From Flagellimonas sediminis (GTDB lineage Bacteria > Bacteroidota > Bacteroidia > Flavobacteriales > Flavobacteriaceae): 64,000 nucleotides of DNA. Below are positions 32,967 to 41,084 of this stretch, in pieces. Below the pieces are notes generated by a model. It searched no databases, was not told where the DNA came from, and saw only the letters and a program-made list of their open reading frames with translations. Made by a program: the position numbers and the translations under genes. Location of the stretch: assembly GCF_010500845.1 (NCBI RefSeq), contig NZ_JAAAMI010000002.1:186001-250000 (forward strand), written 5' to 3'. The number at the start of each line of letters is the position of its first letter. Within the stretch, counting starts at the first letter, position 1.

Positions 32967-33587
32967 CTATCTCTTTTTAAGTGCAGGCACCCATGAAATC
33001 CAAAGCTCAACAATCAAAAGGGGTAAAACCCAACTCATCCATTCATAGGTTGCATCTTTGACTTCTTCACTTTGGATAAAAAATAAAAGATTAGCCTTAT
33101 AAACAAGGTCTCCCAATAACCGAAGCACCACAAAGGTTAAGGCCAAAGTATAACTCCGTATCATGAACAACCGATGGTTTTTAATATCCTTTCTTTTAAT
33201 GGTCACCCAAGCGGAAGTGGTCATGAACAGCCAAAGCAGGCCCAAAATGACAACGGGTACAATGGAACCTTCATACGGTTGCGTGATGCCCAAAATCAGT
33301 GCGGTCAATCCTCCTAATAAGGATCCCGCGATGTAAATTTTCCCAAGAAGGCGATGCCATTCCACATACCGAATCCGAAATTTATTCCAAAATTGTATCG
33401 GGCCTAAAATCAATGGCGCCAGAGTGGTAAAAAGATGGAAAACAAACAAGAATTGCTTGTTCCAAAACGTTGGTCCCGTACCTTCGTTGAAAAACCGAAA
33501 AAGAATGGCACGGTACAAATAATAGGCACTCAACACTATAATCGACAACCAAAATACCTTTGGTCTTACTTTTTTCCATGTATTCAT
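32967..33587 (-). CDS. DUF2306 family multi-pass membrane protein
   Basis: 206 residues with six or so hydrophobic segments (about 12-30, 48-67, 86-102, 110-128, 145-165, 183-200). The intervening WHRLLGKIYIAG and NHRLFMIRSYTLAL segments contain the paired histidines seen in DUF2306 proteins, which may bind haem. Function unknown. It lies 4 nt downstream of the frameshifted P1 peptidase, likely the same transcript. Confidence 0.8.
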   Translation of the reverse strand: MNTWKKVRPKVFWLSIIVLSAYYLYRAILFRFFNEGTGPTFWNKQFLFVFHLFTTLAPLILGPIQFWNKFRIRYVEWHRLLGKIYIAGSLLGGLTALILGITQPYEGSIVPVVILGLLWLFMTTSAWVTIKRKDIKNHRLFMIRSYTLALTFVVLRLLGDLVYKANLLFFIQSEEVKDATYEWMSWVLPLLIVELWISWVPALKKR

Positions 33588-33591
33588 GCAA

Positions 33592-34763
33592 CTATTCCTT
33601 TATACGGTTGTATTTCTTCAGGATTTCAATCAATTTGTCGTGCGGAATGGCAAAAACCGTATTTCCGTGTATGCCTTCCATGGTTTCCGCAGCAATCATG
33701 GCATTAACAATGGCTTCTTCTATGACCTGCACTGTGGCCTCATATGCAGGTAGGAGTAAATCGTTCGACATGGTTTCAACCGAGGTTATGGAATCCCTAT
33801 TAAAAGCGCTTTCATTGGCAGTGGAAAATACCAAAAAGATGTCGCCAGAACCGTTACTTCCTCGTCCTCCCATAATTCCCACACCAAGGGCAACTCGCTG
33901 TGCAATTCGCTTTAATTGATGGGGCAGAAGTGGAACATCTGTAGCAACAATAGCGATGATGGAACCATCGCCATCCTTTCGTCTAGATTCCGGATCTCCT
34001 TTATAAATATAGCTTTGGTAGTCTTGAAGTTCCTTGCCCACAGGCACACCGGCAATGGATAAATTGTATTTGGCGCCAAAATTGGCCTGCACAATGGCTC
34101 CTAATGTGTAAGTGGAATCGTTTATTTGAAAAACCCTGGAAGCAGTACCAGTACCTCCTTTAAATCCCAAGGTGAACATGCCTGTACCACCCCAACATTA
34201 CCTTCTGCAATTTTTCCCGAAGAGGCATTGTTGATGGCTTCCAACACATGCTCTTCCTTTACATGAAAGCCATAAACGTCGTTTAAAAAGCCGTCATAGG
34301 TTTCGGCCACCACAGGGTAGGTATACCACCATTCTTCACCACGGTACCAATCCGTATCCACAAACCATTTGAGAACGGCATCACGAACTACCCCAACACT
34401 ATTGGTATTGGTGATCATGATCGGGGTTTCCAAAAAGCCGGATTCGGTTACCCAAGTGGTACCTGTCATTTCCCCATTACCGTTCAAACTGTGCCAATTG
34501 GCATACACTGGGCTGAATTTTTTCGCTTTCCCCCTTGGAAAAATGGCAGTGACCCCAGTTCTGACGGGACCTTTTCCCAAAATATTTTCCCCTTCACCGG
34601 AAATGAGGGTTGAATACCCTACTTCTACACCTTTAACATCGGTGATGGCATTGAATTTTCCGGGTTCACCTACAAAAGGAATCCCCAAATCTCTGGCACG
34701 AGGTTTTTGGGCATGGCTTATGGATATGATCAGCAAGGCTATCAAGGGTAGTACTTGTTTCAT
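33592..34763 (-). pseudogene. P1-family (DmpA-like) N-terminal aminopeptidase, disrupted by a one-base frameshift
   Basis: Two overlapping frames together rebuild one protein. The 5' part starts MKQVLPLIALLIISISHAQ (signal peptide), matches DmpA up to KIAEGNVG, and then goes out of frame into VQACSPWDLK and a stop at 34122. The 3' part resumes with GTGMFTLGFKGGTGTASRV in another frame. The joint is a run of four C (34190-34193 on the + strand); a fifth would restore the family sequence GNVGGGTG. The processing and nucleophile site SNGSGDIFLVFS is intact in the 3' part. Both halves look otherwise undamaged, so this is a recent mutation or a homopolymer sequencing error. Confidence 0.85.
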
Positions 34764-34826
34764 GAGGTTGGTTATTTATATACCTAATCTACAAGTTTTT
34801 ACCTTTGGTAGTACAAGGTTGACTAC

Positions 34827-35219
34827 TTATATTTTCTTCTGGATTTGCCAAAAATGCCCGAATGGGTCTTGGAACATACCTTGGCGATATCCATAATCGT
34901 GGTCCGTGGTGGGATTGACCAATATGGCCCCTGCCGTTATGGCTCTATCCATCACTTTTTGCACATCAGGAACAAATAAGCCAATAACAGTGGTTACACC
35001 CATGGCACTCTTGGGCTCCAAGGCATTGCCACGCATAGTTTCATGTACATGAAAAATGGCCCCGTCAAAATCAAGCTCAGCCACATGGATACTTCCATCC
35101 TCATTACGGAAGCAAAAATGTTCAACAGCTCCCCACTTGGAGTAAAAATCGATTTGGAATGTTCCTTTTGGTATGTGCAGTTCGGGGGCGAAATGGGTAA
35201 TTGATACTTCTTGGGACAT
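34827..35219 (-). CDS. VOC (glyoxalase/PhnB-like) superfamily protein
   Basis: 130 residues. The order of strands ending in MFQDPFGHFWQIQKK is the vicinal-oxygen-chelate pattern, and AELDFDGAIFHVHE provides a plausible metal ligand. PhnB-like members lack a clear enzyme activity, so no reaction is proposed. A TACCTTTA element lies about 30 nt upstream on the reverse strand. It stands 63 nt upstream of the P1 peptidase start, same strand. Confidence 0.85.
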   Translation of the reverse strand: MSQEVSITHFAPELHIPKGTFQIDFYSKWGAVEHFCFRNEDGSIHVAELDFDGAIFHVHETMRGNALEPKSAMGVTTVIGLFVPDVQKVMDRAITAGAILVNPTTDHDYGYRQGMFQDPFGHFWQIQKKI

Positions 35220-35295
35220 GATAAATTCAATTTAAAACAATATTTACTAAAGGTAGCTTCTTAATTGTTAACTGATTGAATTTAAAGATGTAAAC

Positions 35296-35751
35296 TCAAT
35301 TTATATTGGACTGCTTTTGATATCCAAATTTCTTTCCCCCATCCTGAACTTCAATTTTGACAATACTGTCCAGTGGAATTGCTCTGGTGAGTCCCTGTGC
35401 AAATCTTGACCGACCACCTTTGAGAGTGTCATTTTCTAAGATCACGGTATCAAAATAGAGTATATATTTCTCGCCATTCTTGTGCGTAACCCTCATTTCT
35501 ATAGCTGGAGAAATATCCAAATATGATTCATTTCCTTTCTTGTCAAATACTGTAAGCCGACTTATGTTATTTGAATAATATTTGATGTTTTCATAAAACA
35601 ATGGGTTATTAATTTCCACTGCAACCCTATTTTCTGGCTTGGCTCCAATCATTTGTTCCCTGAAACTATCAACGGGAATGGTATATGTTTTACAGGAAAA
35701 AACAAATAAGATACTTATTGCACCTATGATTTTTATCGCCTTGCTCCCCAT
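35296..35751 (-). CDS. Small lipoprotein of unknown function
   Basis: 151 residues from the ATG at 35751; the frame is open to 35799, but the later start yields a lipoprotein signal with lipobox FVFSC (Cys20). The mature part is beta-rich, with no motif I know; charged loops such as KKGNESYLDISPAIEM and the ending DGGKKFGYQKQ are visible. It may sit in the outer membrane. No operon partner is within 70 nt. Confidence 0.6.
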   Translation of the reverse strand: MGSKAIKIIGAISILFVFSCKTYTIPVDSFREQMIGAKPENRVAVEINNPLFYENIKYYSNNISRLTVFDKKGNESYLDISPAIEMRVTHKNGEKYILYFDTVILENDTLKGGRSRFAQGLTRAIPLDSIVKIEVQDGGKKFGYQKQSNIN

Positions 35752-35893
35752 TGTTTTTTCTAATAACCTTACTCTCCAATTCCAAGTATTATTCACCATT
35801 AGGCAATTTAGACTTTTTTGGATGATTTCAAATCCAAACTATTCACGCTATTTCAGCATCTTCAATTTTAAGGAATAAATCGATTTTTGATGA

Positions 35894-37420
35894 CTATTTC
35901 TTTTTCAACACAAAAAGATCCTTTCTCCTGTCTTTAAGATTACGTACGCTTCCAAATCGATGTAGCTCTCGGAGTAGGTCGATGTCCAGATCGGCAATCA
36001 AGATCATTTCTGTGTTTGGCGTGGCCTCTGCTTTTATTCCATTGGTAGGAAAGGCAAAATCGCAAGGTGTGAACACCATGGACTGTGCAAATTGAATGTC
36101 CATGTTATGTACATTGGGCAGGTTACCGACACTTCCCGCAATGGCCACATAGCATTCATTTTCAATGGCCCTTGCCTGGGCACAGTTCCTAACCCTGGAG
36201 TAACCGTTTTGTGTATCCGTCAAGAAAGGTACAAAAAGGATGTCCATTCCTTCATCTGCAAGCAGTCTGCTCAGTTCTGGGAATTCGGAATCATAGCAGA
36301 TCAAGATCCCGATCTTACCACAATCCGTATCAAATACCTTGAGCTCGTTTCCGCCCTGCATTCCCCAAACCTTGGCCTCATCGGGGGTTACATGCAATTT
36401 TTCATACCTTTCAACGGTTCCGTTTCGCTTGCATAAATAGCCCACATTGTAGAGTTTGCCATCAATGATTTCCGGCATACTTCCCGCAACAATGTTGATA
36501 TTGTATGAAATGGAAAAATCAGAAAACTTTTGCACAATTTCACTGGTATGCTTTGCAAGTTCCCTAATGGCCTCGGCTTCTCCCAGGTGGTTGTTTTGGG
36601 CCATTAATGGAGCATTGAAAAACTCAGGGAAAAGTGCAAAATCTGAACGATAGCCCGATACGGCATCAATAAAATATTCGGCTTGTTGGAGCAAGGATTC
36701 AATATCTCGATAAGGCCTCATTTGCCATTGTATCAATCCCAACCGGACCACTTTCTTTTTGGTGGCCGCCTTTTTAGCGGGCTTTTCATAATAGATGTTG
36801 TCCCATTCCAGCAGTACGGCGAATTCTTTTGAAGCGGCATCGCCTTCCAAATACCCCTTCATGATCCTGGCAGGGTGAAAATCATTGGAAATTTGGAAGT
36901 TCAGTACAGGATCATGAATTTCCTTTCTTCTCACTTTTTCTATGTACTCCTTAGGGCTGATTTCGTTGGAATATTTGTGATAGTTGGGAATTCTTCCTCC
37001 AAAGGCAATACCTTTTAGGTTCAGTTTTTCGCAAAGTTCCTTTCTGTAATCATAAAGTCTTCTTCCCAACCTAAACCCTCTAAATTCAGGCTTTATGAAG
37101 ACATCTATCCCGTAAAGTACATCACCGTCCGAGGTATGGGAATTAAAAGTGTAGTTGGAAGTGATCTCACGATAGGTATGGTTTTCATCATATTTGTCAT
37201 AATCCACGATTATGGACAGGGCGCAACCGGCAATCTGGCCATTTACCTTGATCACAACCTGACCTTCGGGGAACTTTTTGAGCAGTGCACTGATGTGCTC
37301 CTCTCCCCAATATGCCCCGGGCATGTTGGAATATGCGGATACCATTACATCCTTGATTTCCAAATAATCCCCAAACTGAAGATACTGTAATTCAATATTG
37401 TCGATATCGCTTAGCTCCAT
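35894..37420 (-). CDS. GNAT acetyltransferase - carbon-nitrogen hydrolase (nitrilase) fusion
   Basis: 508 residues. An N-terminal GNAT domain (about 1-215), with FRGFRLGRRLYDYRKELC as the acetyl-CoA pyrophosphate loop, is joined to a nitrilase-fold amidase (about 228-505). The nitrilase triad is complete: Glu in LFPEFFNAP, Lys in YEKLHVTPDE and Cys in ILICYDSEFPE. This fusion recurs in Bacteroidota. The second domain should hydrolyse an amide or related C-N bond; the first may acetylate a related compound. No flanking biosynthetic genes hint at the substrate. Confidence 0.88.
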   Translation of the reverse strand: MELSDIDNIELQYLQFGDYLEIKDVMVSAYSNMPGAYWGEEHISALLKKFPEGQVVIKVNGQIAGCALSIIVDYDKYDENHTYREITSNYTFNSHTSDGDVLYGIDVFIKPEFRGFRLGRRLYDYRKELCEKLNLKGIAFGGRIPNYHKYSNEISPKEYIEKVRRKEIHDPVLNFQISNDFHPARIMKGYLEGDAASKEFAVLLEWDNIYYEKPAKKAATKKKVVRLGLIQWQMRPYRDIESLLQQAEYFIDAVSGYRSDFALFPEFFNAPLMAQNNHLGEAEAIRELAKHTSEIVQKFSDFSISYNINIVAGSMPEIIDGKLYNVGYLCKRNGTVERYEKLHVTPDEAKVWGMQGGNELKVFDTDCGKIGILICYDSEFPELSRLLADEGMDILFVPFLTDTQNGYSRVRNCAQARAIENECYVAIAGSVGNLPNVHNMDIQFAQSMVFTPCDFAFPTNGIKAEATPNTEMILIADLDIDLLRELHRFGSVRNLKDRRKDLFVLKKK

Positions 37421-37681
37421 AAGTATTTATATTTGTGTTTCAGATTTTTCATGCAATTTGTCCAATTTCCGGCATTTTTCTTAGTCTAGCTTAAGGTCTA
37501 CACATAGCTAGTGGTGCTGCATGGAATAATCAAAAGTACCTTTAGTACCCAAGAATAAAGCTACGGACATTAGTAGGATAGAATATTAAAATACATTCAA
37601 TTTAGCAAACAATTCCGTTTAAAATAAGATCAGCAAAAGAAAATATAAAAATCACCTAGGCCACTTTGATTTAAATGTTAC

Positions 37682-38494
37682 CTATTCCGTGGCATCCGTG
37701 GAAGTGGGGATGACGGGATTTTGGTATATGGGGATGTCCCCCTCCTTTCTATGTGCCAAATGGAGTGTATGCGTCAATTGCAGCCAAAAAGCATTGGTAT
37801 GGATGTATTGGCCGGCGGTGGAGGTATTGAAAAATTGGTTGTTCCAAGCAAGGGCCACCGACATCCATTTATTGAATTGTACGGTAGGGGAGACCGCAAA
37901 GCGGTTTTTATCGAACACATTATAGACGATTTCCTTTCCGGCATTGATCATGATCTCGTCACTGATGCCCAAGCTCAATTTAAAATCTGGGTTTTCTTTG
38001 GAAAGGGTAGCAATGGGAATTCGGGTGGAAAGCGCATATCGAAACCGCAGGGCAAAAGTATTATCCGATTGGATCTTACCATCCACAAAAGGGTTATAAA
38101 AGCGTTGCTCAAATCGGAAGCGGTGGCTCAAACCAAACTTTTTGGCTGGATCGGGTCTGACCAACAGTTCTTCATAGGGCCTGAACTCCACAAGGTATGT
38201 GGCACCCTCCCTTTTCAGCTCCGCATAGGTAAAACCGGAACTCAATCGAATTGTTCTGTTCAAATTATAACCTGCACCGACCCTGCCAAAGAAAAGGGTA
38301 TATTTTTCAAAACTATCCCGCCATCTGGTTCCCGTATTCCCAAAAAGCATCCACTTTTCACTTGTGATGACATTCAGATTATATTGGAGCCATTGTTCTC
38401 CCCGGTGAATGATTTCTTTTTCCTGGGCGGTATCTTGGTTAGGCCACAACAATAGTAACAGAAGCAGCCCCGTAATGGGCCACTTAATTTTCAT
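37682..38494 (-). CDS. DUF2490 outer-membrane beta-barrel protein
   Basis: 270 residues with a signal peptide (1-23). The rest alternates polar and aromatic residues as in barrels: QWLQYNLNVITSEKWMLFGN, HRFRFEQRFYNPF, DNTFALRFRYALS. This matches DUF2490. It ends without the strong aromatic terminus of larger barrels. The GNAT-like gene (38546) lies upstream on the same strand, 51 nt away, so both may be cotranscribed. Function unknown. Confidence 0.78.
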   Translation of the reverse strand: MKIKWPITGLLLLLLLWPNQDTAQEKEIIHRGEQWLQYNLNVITSEKWMLFGNTGTRWRDSFEKYTLFFGRVGAGYNLNRTIRLSSGFTYAELKREGATYLVEFRPYEELLVRPDPAKKFGLSHRFRFEQRFYNPFVDGKIQSDNTFALRFRYALSTRIPIATLSKENPDFKLSLGISDEIMINAGKEIVYNVFDKNRFAVSPTVQFNKWMSVALAWNNQFFNTSTAGQYIHTNAFWLQLTHTLHLAHRKEGDIPIYQNPVIPTSTDATE

Positions 38495-38545
38495 CGGAGT
38501 TGGTTTTTAGAGGTTGTTGGGTTGGCATTTGGCGGTTATATGGGG

Positions 38546-39664
38546 TTACAGATCTTTTCTATAGGTGCGTCGTCTCTTATGGGTTACGGGATCAAAATGC
38601 TTCCACATTTGCCGAATGGCAACATTCTCTTCCAACTCAGGTGTTCGGATACAATTGACCACGCCTTTTTTCTTGAACGTATGGTAAAACTCATTGAAAA
38701 TGATAGAAGTGACCCCTTTGTTTTGATAAGATGGATGAATGCCGATGAGATAAAAAATAACATCCTTACTGTTCTTTTTGGCGCTCAACAAATGAAAAAT
38801 CCCCGTTGGGAACAATTTTCCATTTGCTTTTTGTAGGGCTCTAGAAAAGGATGGCATGACAATCGCGAAAGCAACCAAATTATCTTCAGCATCTACGACA
38901 AATTTGATGTATTCCGGATTGATGAAACTGATATACTTCTTCTTGAAATACTCCTTTTGGATGTCCGTTATCCGAACGAATGAAGAGAGCTTGGCATAGG
39001 ACTCGTTGAACAGGTCGAACATTTTATCGACCCAGGGCATGATCTCCGAACTTTTTTGAAAGTTCATCTCTTTAAGACCATAGCGTTGTTTAATCAACAT
39101 ATTGGCTTTTGCGAAAAGTTTTGGGTCCGCTTTGACGGCCAAAAACTTGTTTTCCAAATACTCCTTTTCCTTTACAAAACCATGGTGTTCATAATGTGAT
39201 TGATAATAGGGGTGGTTGTACCAGGTGATCATGGTACCGATATGGTCAAAACCCTCAATGAGCACACCCACTTTGTCCAGGTTGGAAAAGCCTACCGGGC
39301 CTTCCATATATTCCAAATGATACTGTAAACCAATTTCCTTGACTTTGTCAAGTAATGCTTCGGAAACTTCCAGATCATCCACAAAATCAAACCAACCAAA
39401 CCGCATTTTCTTCAGTCCCTGATCTTTTACTTCCAACCAATTGATGATGGCAGCAATCCTTCCCACGACCTTATTTTCTCGGTATGCCAAAAAGAAAGTG
39501 GCTTCGGCATTTTGAAAAACGGGGTTTTTTTCAGGGTCAAAGGATTCCATTTCATCCTTTATGATGGGTGGAACCCAATAAGGGGAACCTTTGTACAGGG
39601 AAAAGGGAAATTTTACGAAGGTTTTTAAATCTGATTTGGATTGAACCTGCTTTATGGTAACCAT
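38546..39664 (-). CDS. GNAT-fold hypothetical protein (YghO-like)
   Basis: 372 residues. Opening MVTIKQVQSKSDLKTFVKFP and SPYWVPPIIKDEMESFDPEKNP are typical of a conserved family of proteins sometimes called YghO-like. Two acyltransferase-like halves are suggested: AYRENKVVGRIAAIINW (about 80) and YLIGIHPSYQNKGVTSIIFN (about 318). Such families include peptidoglycan-modifying aminoacyl transferases, but no substrate is proven. It is a soluble cytoplasmic protein. Confidence 0.7.
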   Translation of the reverse strand: MVTIKQVQSKSDLKTFVKFPFSLYKGSPYWVPPIIKDEMESFDPEKNPVFQNAEATFFLAYRENKVVGRIAAIINWLEVKDQGLKKMRFGWFDFVDDLEVSEALLDKVKEIGLQYHLEYMEGPVGFSNLDKVGVLIEGFDHIGTMITWYNHPYYQSHYEHHGFVKEKEYLENKFLAVKADPKLFAKANMLIKQRYGLKEMNFQKSSEIMPWVDKMFDLFNESYAKLSSFVRITDIQKEYFKKKYISFINPEYIKFVVDAEDNLVAFAIVMPSFSRALQKANGKLFPTGIFHLLSAKKNSKDVIFYLIGIHPSYQNKGVTSIIFNEFYHTFKKKGVVNCIRTPELEENVAIRQMWKHFDPVTHKRRRTYRKDL

Positions 39665-39729
39665 AGATCCTATTTAGAACCTCAATATTAGGAATATTAC
39701 CTACAGCAGAAAAGTGATGGACACAAAAC

Positions 39730-40713
39730 TTAAAAATCTATGTCATCTTTGTTCTTTTTCTTCTTCTTTTTTGAGTTTTTCTTATTGGCGTTCTTCTTTA
39801 TTGTTCCATTTTGACCTGCTTTTTGGTCATCGATAGGGATGAGTTGGTCTTTATGGAAGTCCAAACGGTACGAAAAGCCCAAAACCACAAATACTTTTGA
39901 AGGGGAATCGTTGAATCCAGAACCCATGTGAATGTCCGCCTGAAAATTGGAACTGATCAAACGGGCCACCCCGGTTCTCAAGATAACATCGGAATATCGG
40001 TCACTTGAAATCCCCTGTCCTTCAAAGAAAACACTCCAACGTGGATCCCGAAAGGCATGGCTTAATGAAAGGGCAAAACGCCATTCTGGAAAATCGGTCC
40101 CTATGCGGTCGTATGCGATATTGGAAATCAACACAAACCTAGGGGACAACCTGCTTTGCGTGTTAATGGCCCCTCTGTAGGAAAGGCTCGGGTCACCCGG
40201 GTAAAACGGATTATCGTTGAACAAAAAGTTTGCCCCGGCATATACCGATACGGCAGGGATCAGGTTCTTCCATTGAAACACATTATTGGCCCGCCAACTA
40301 TACAAATTAGGCTTGTTCCGTTCGGGGTTTTTGTAGGGATCATAGACCAAATATTTTAGCCCTAAGCGATTTCTGGAAAAATTGGTCAGTTTGCCCTCAA
40401 TGTTATAATCGGGATAGGTGATGTTTTGTTTGATGAATGATCCTTCCAAATTGATTTCCAGTTCCTCAAAAAGCAATCCGTAGCGTAGCGCAAAATCGGT
40501 TCCGAAAATGTTCGAATCCGAATTCAAGTCTGCATTGTCTTGCTGTTCGTACAATAATCCAACCTCCACCTGGGCCACATTTTTGCCCACTGCATAGGCA
40601 CTCACGGCCCTTCCGGGTCTGTTGGAATTGATGACGTCTGTATACTGCGCACTCAACAATGCAGGGAACAGAATCAATACAAAAAGGGATTTCTTAAGGA
40701 TGGAAAGATCCAT
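39730..40713 (-). CDS. Outer-membrane 'transporter' of the meta-pathway phenol-degradation type
   Basis: 327 residues: signal peptide (about 1-22, ending LLSAQ) followed by a beta-barrel-like region with GRAVSAYAVGKNVAQVEVGLL and VFVVLGFSYRLDF. A lysine/asparagine-rich C-terminal tail (KKKKKNKDD) ends the protein. This barrel family was named after phenol-degradation gene clusters; here no aromatic catabolism is nearby, so a general outer-membrane role is more likely. It is divergent from the DUF4834 gene at 40800. Confidence 0.72.
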   Translation of the reverse strand: MDLSILKKSLFVLILFPALLSAQYTDVINSNRPGRAVSAYAVGKNVAQVEVGLLYEQQDNADLNSDSNIFGTDFALRYGLLFEELEINLEGSFIKQNITYPDYNIEGKLTNFSRNRLGLKYLVYDPYKNPERNKPNLYSWRANNVFQWKNLIPAVSVYAGANFLFNDNPFYPGDPSLSYRGAINTQSRLSPRFVLISNIAYDRIGTDFPEWRFALSLSHAFRDPRWSVFFEGQGISSDRYSDVILRTGVARLISSNFQADIHMGSGFNDSPSKVFVVLGFSYRLDFHKDQLIPIDDQKAGQNGTIKKNANKKNSKKKKKKNKDDIDF

Positions 40714-40746
40714 ATAACTGGGTTTTAATACTATTTTAAGATACGT

Positions 40747-40780
40747 TTGACCGTTTTCCGTTACTAACAGTGTAATTTTG
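40747..40780 (+). promoter_or_regulatory. Bacteroidota promoter TTG-N23-TAATTTTG
   Basis: TTG at 40747-40749 and TAATTTTG at 40773-40780 are 23 nt apart, the upper limit of the consensus. It lies 19 nt before the DUF4834 start and probably drives the whole glycan cluster at 40800-46245. Confidence 0.7.
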
Positions 40781-40799
40781 ATACAATAACTGAGGTTAT

Positions 40800-41060
40800 A
40801 TGGTTTTACTACAAACGATTTTAATTGTCATATTAGTATACTACGCCCTTAAAATGCTTTGGACGTGGTTGGCTCCCAAATTGCTCAATTATGCAGTGAA
40901 GAAGACCACTGAACGCTTTGGTCAACAATTTGGCGGCCATCAGGGGTATGATAACACACGGGAAAGGGAAGGGGAGACCTCCGTTTTTCAGAAGCCTCCA
41001 AGAAGGTCCAATCCGTCAAAAAAAGTTGGAGAATACATAGATTTTGAAGAAATTGACTAA
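40800..41060 (+). CDS. DUF4834 family small membrane protein
   Basis: 86 residues: one N-terminal hydrophobic helix (about 3-22, LQTILIVILVYYALKMLW), a basic segment (KKTTERFGQQFGG) and an acidic tail ending GEYIDFEEID. The closing motif (VGEYIDFEEID-type) and the length match DUF4834, in flavobacteria usually next to a YfhO-type gene as here. The function is unknown, but gene order suggests a link to the glycan-related membrane proteins downstream. Confidence 0.85.
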   Translation: MVLLQTILIVILVYYALKMLWTWLAPKLLNYAVKKTTERFGQQFGGHQGYDNTREREGETSVFQKPPRRSNPSKKVGEYIDFEEID

Positions 41061-41084
41061 TATTTGTCTTTTCAAAACCTATCC

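Noticed and set aside
34800..34812. A TACCTTTG box on the forward strand upstream of no gene
   Set aside because: It points into reverse-strand genes; likely chance, as this 8-mer pattern is permissive.
37421..37681. A TATATTTG box at 37428-37435 (+) in a 261-nt gap, suggesting a small RNA
   Set aside because: The TTG is 27 nt away, outside the consensus spacing, and no ORF or terminator hairpin follows on the forward strand.
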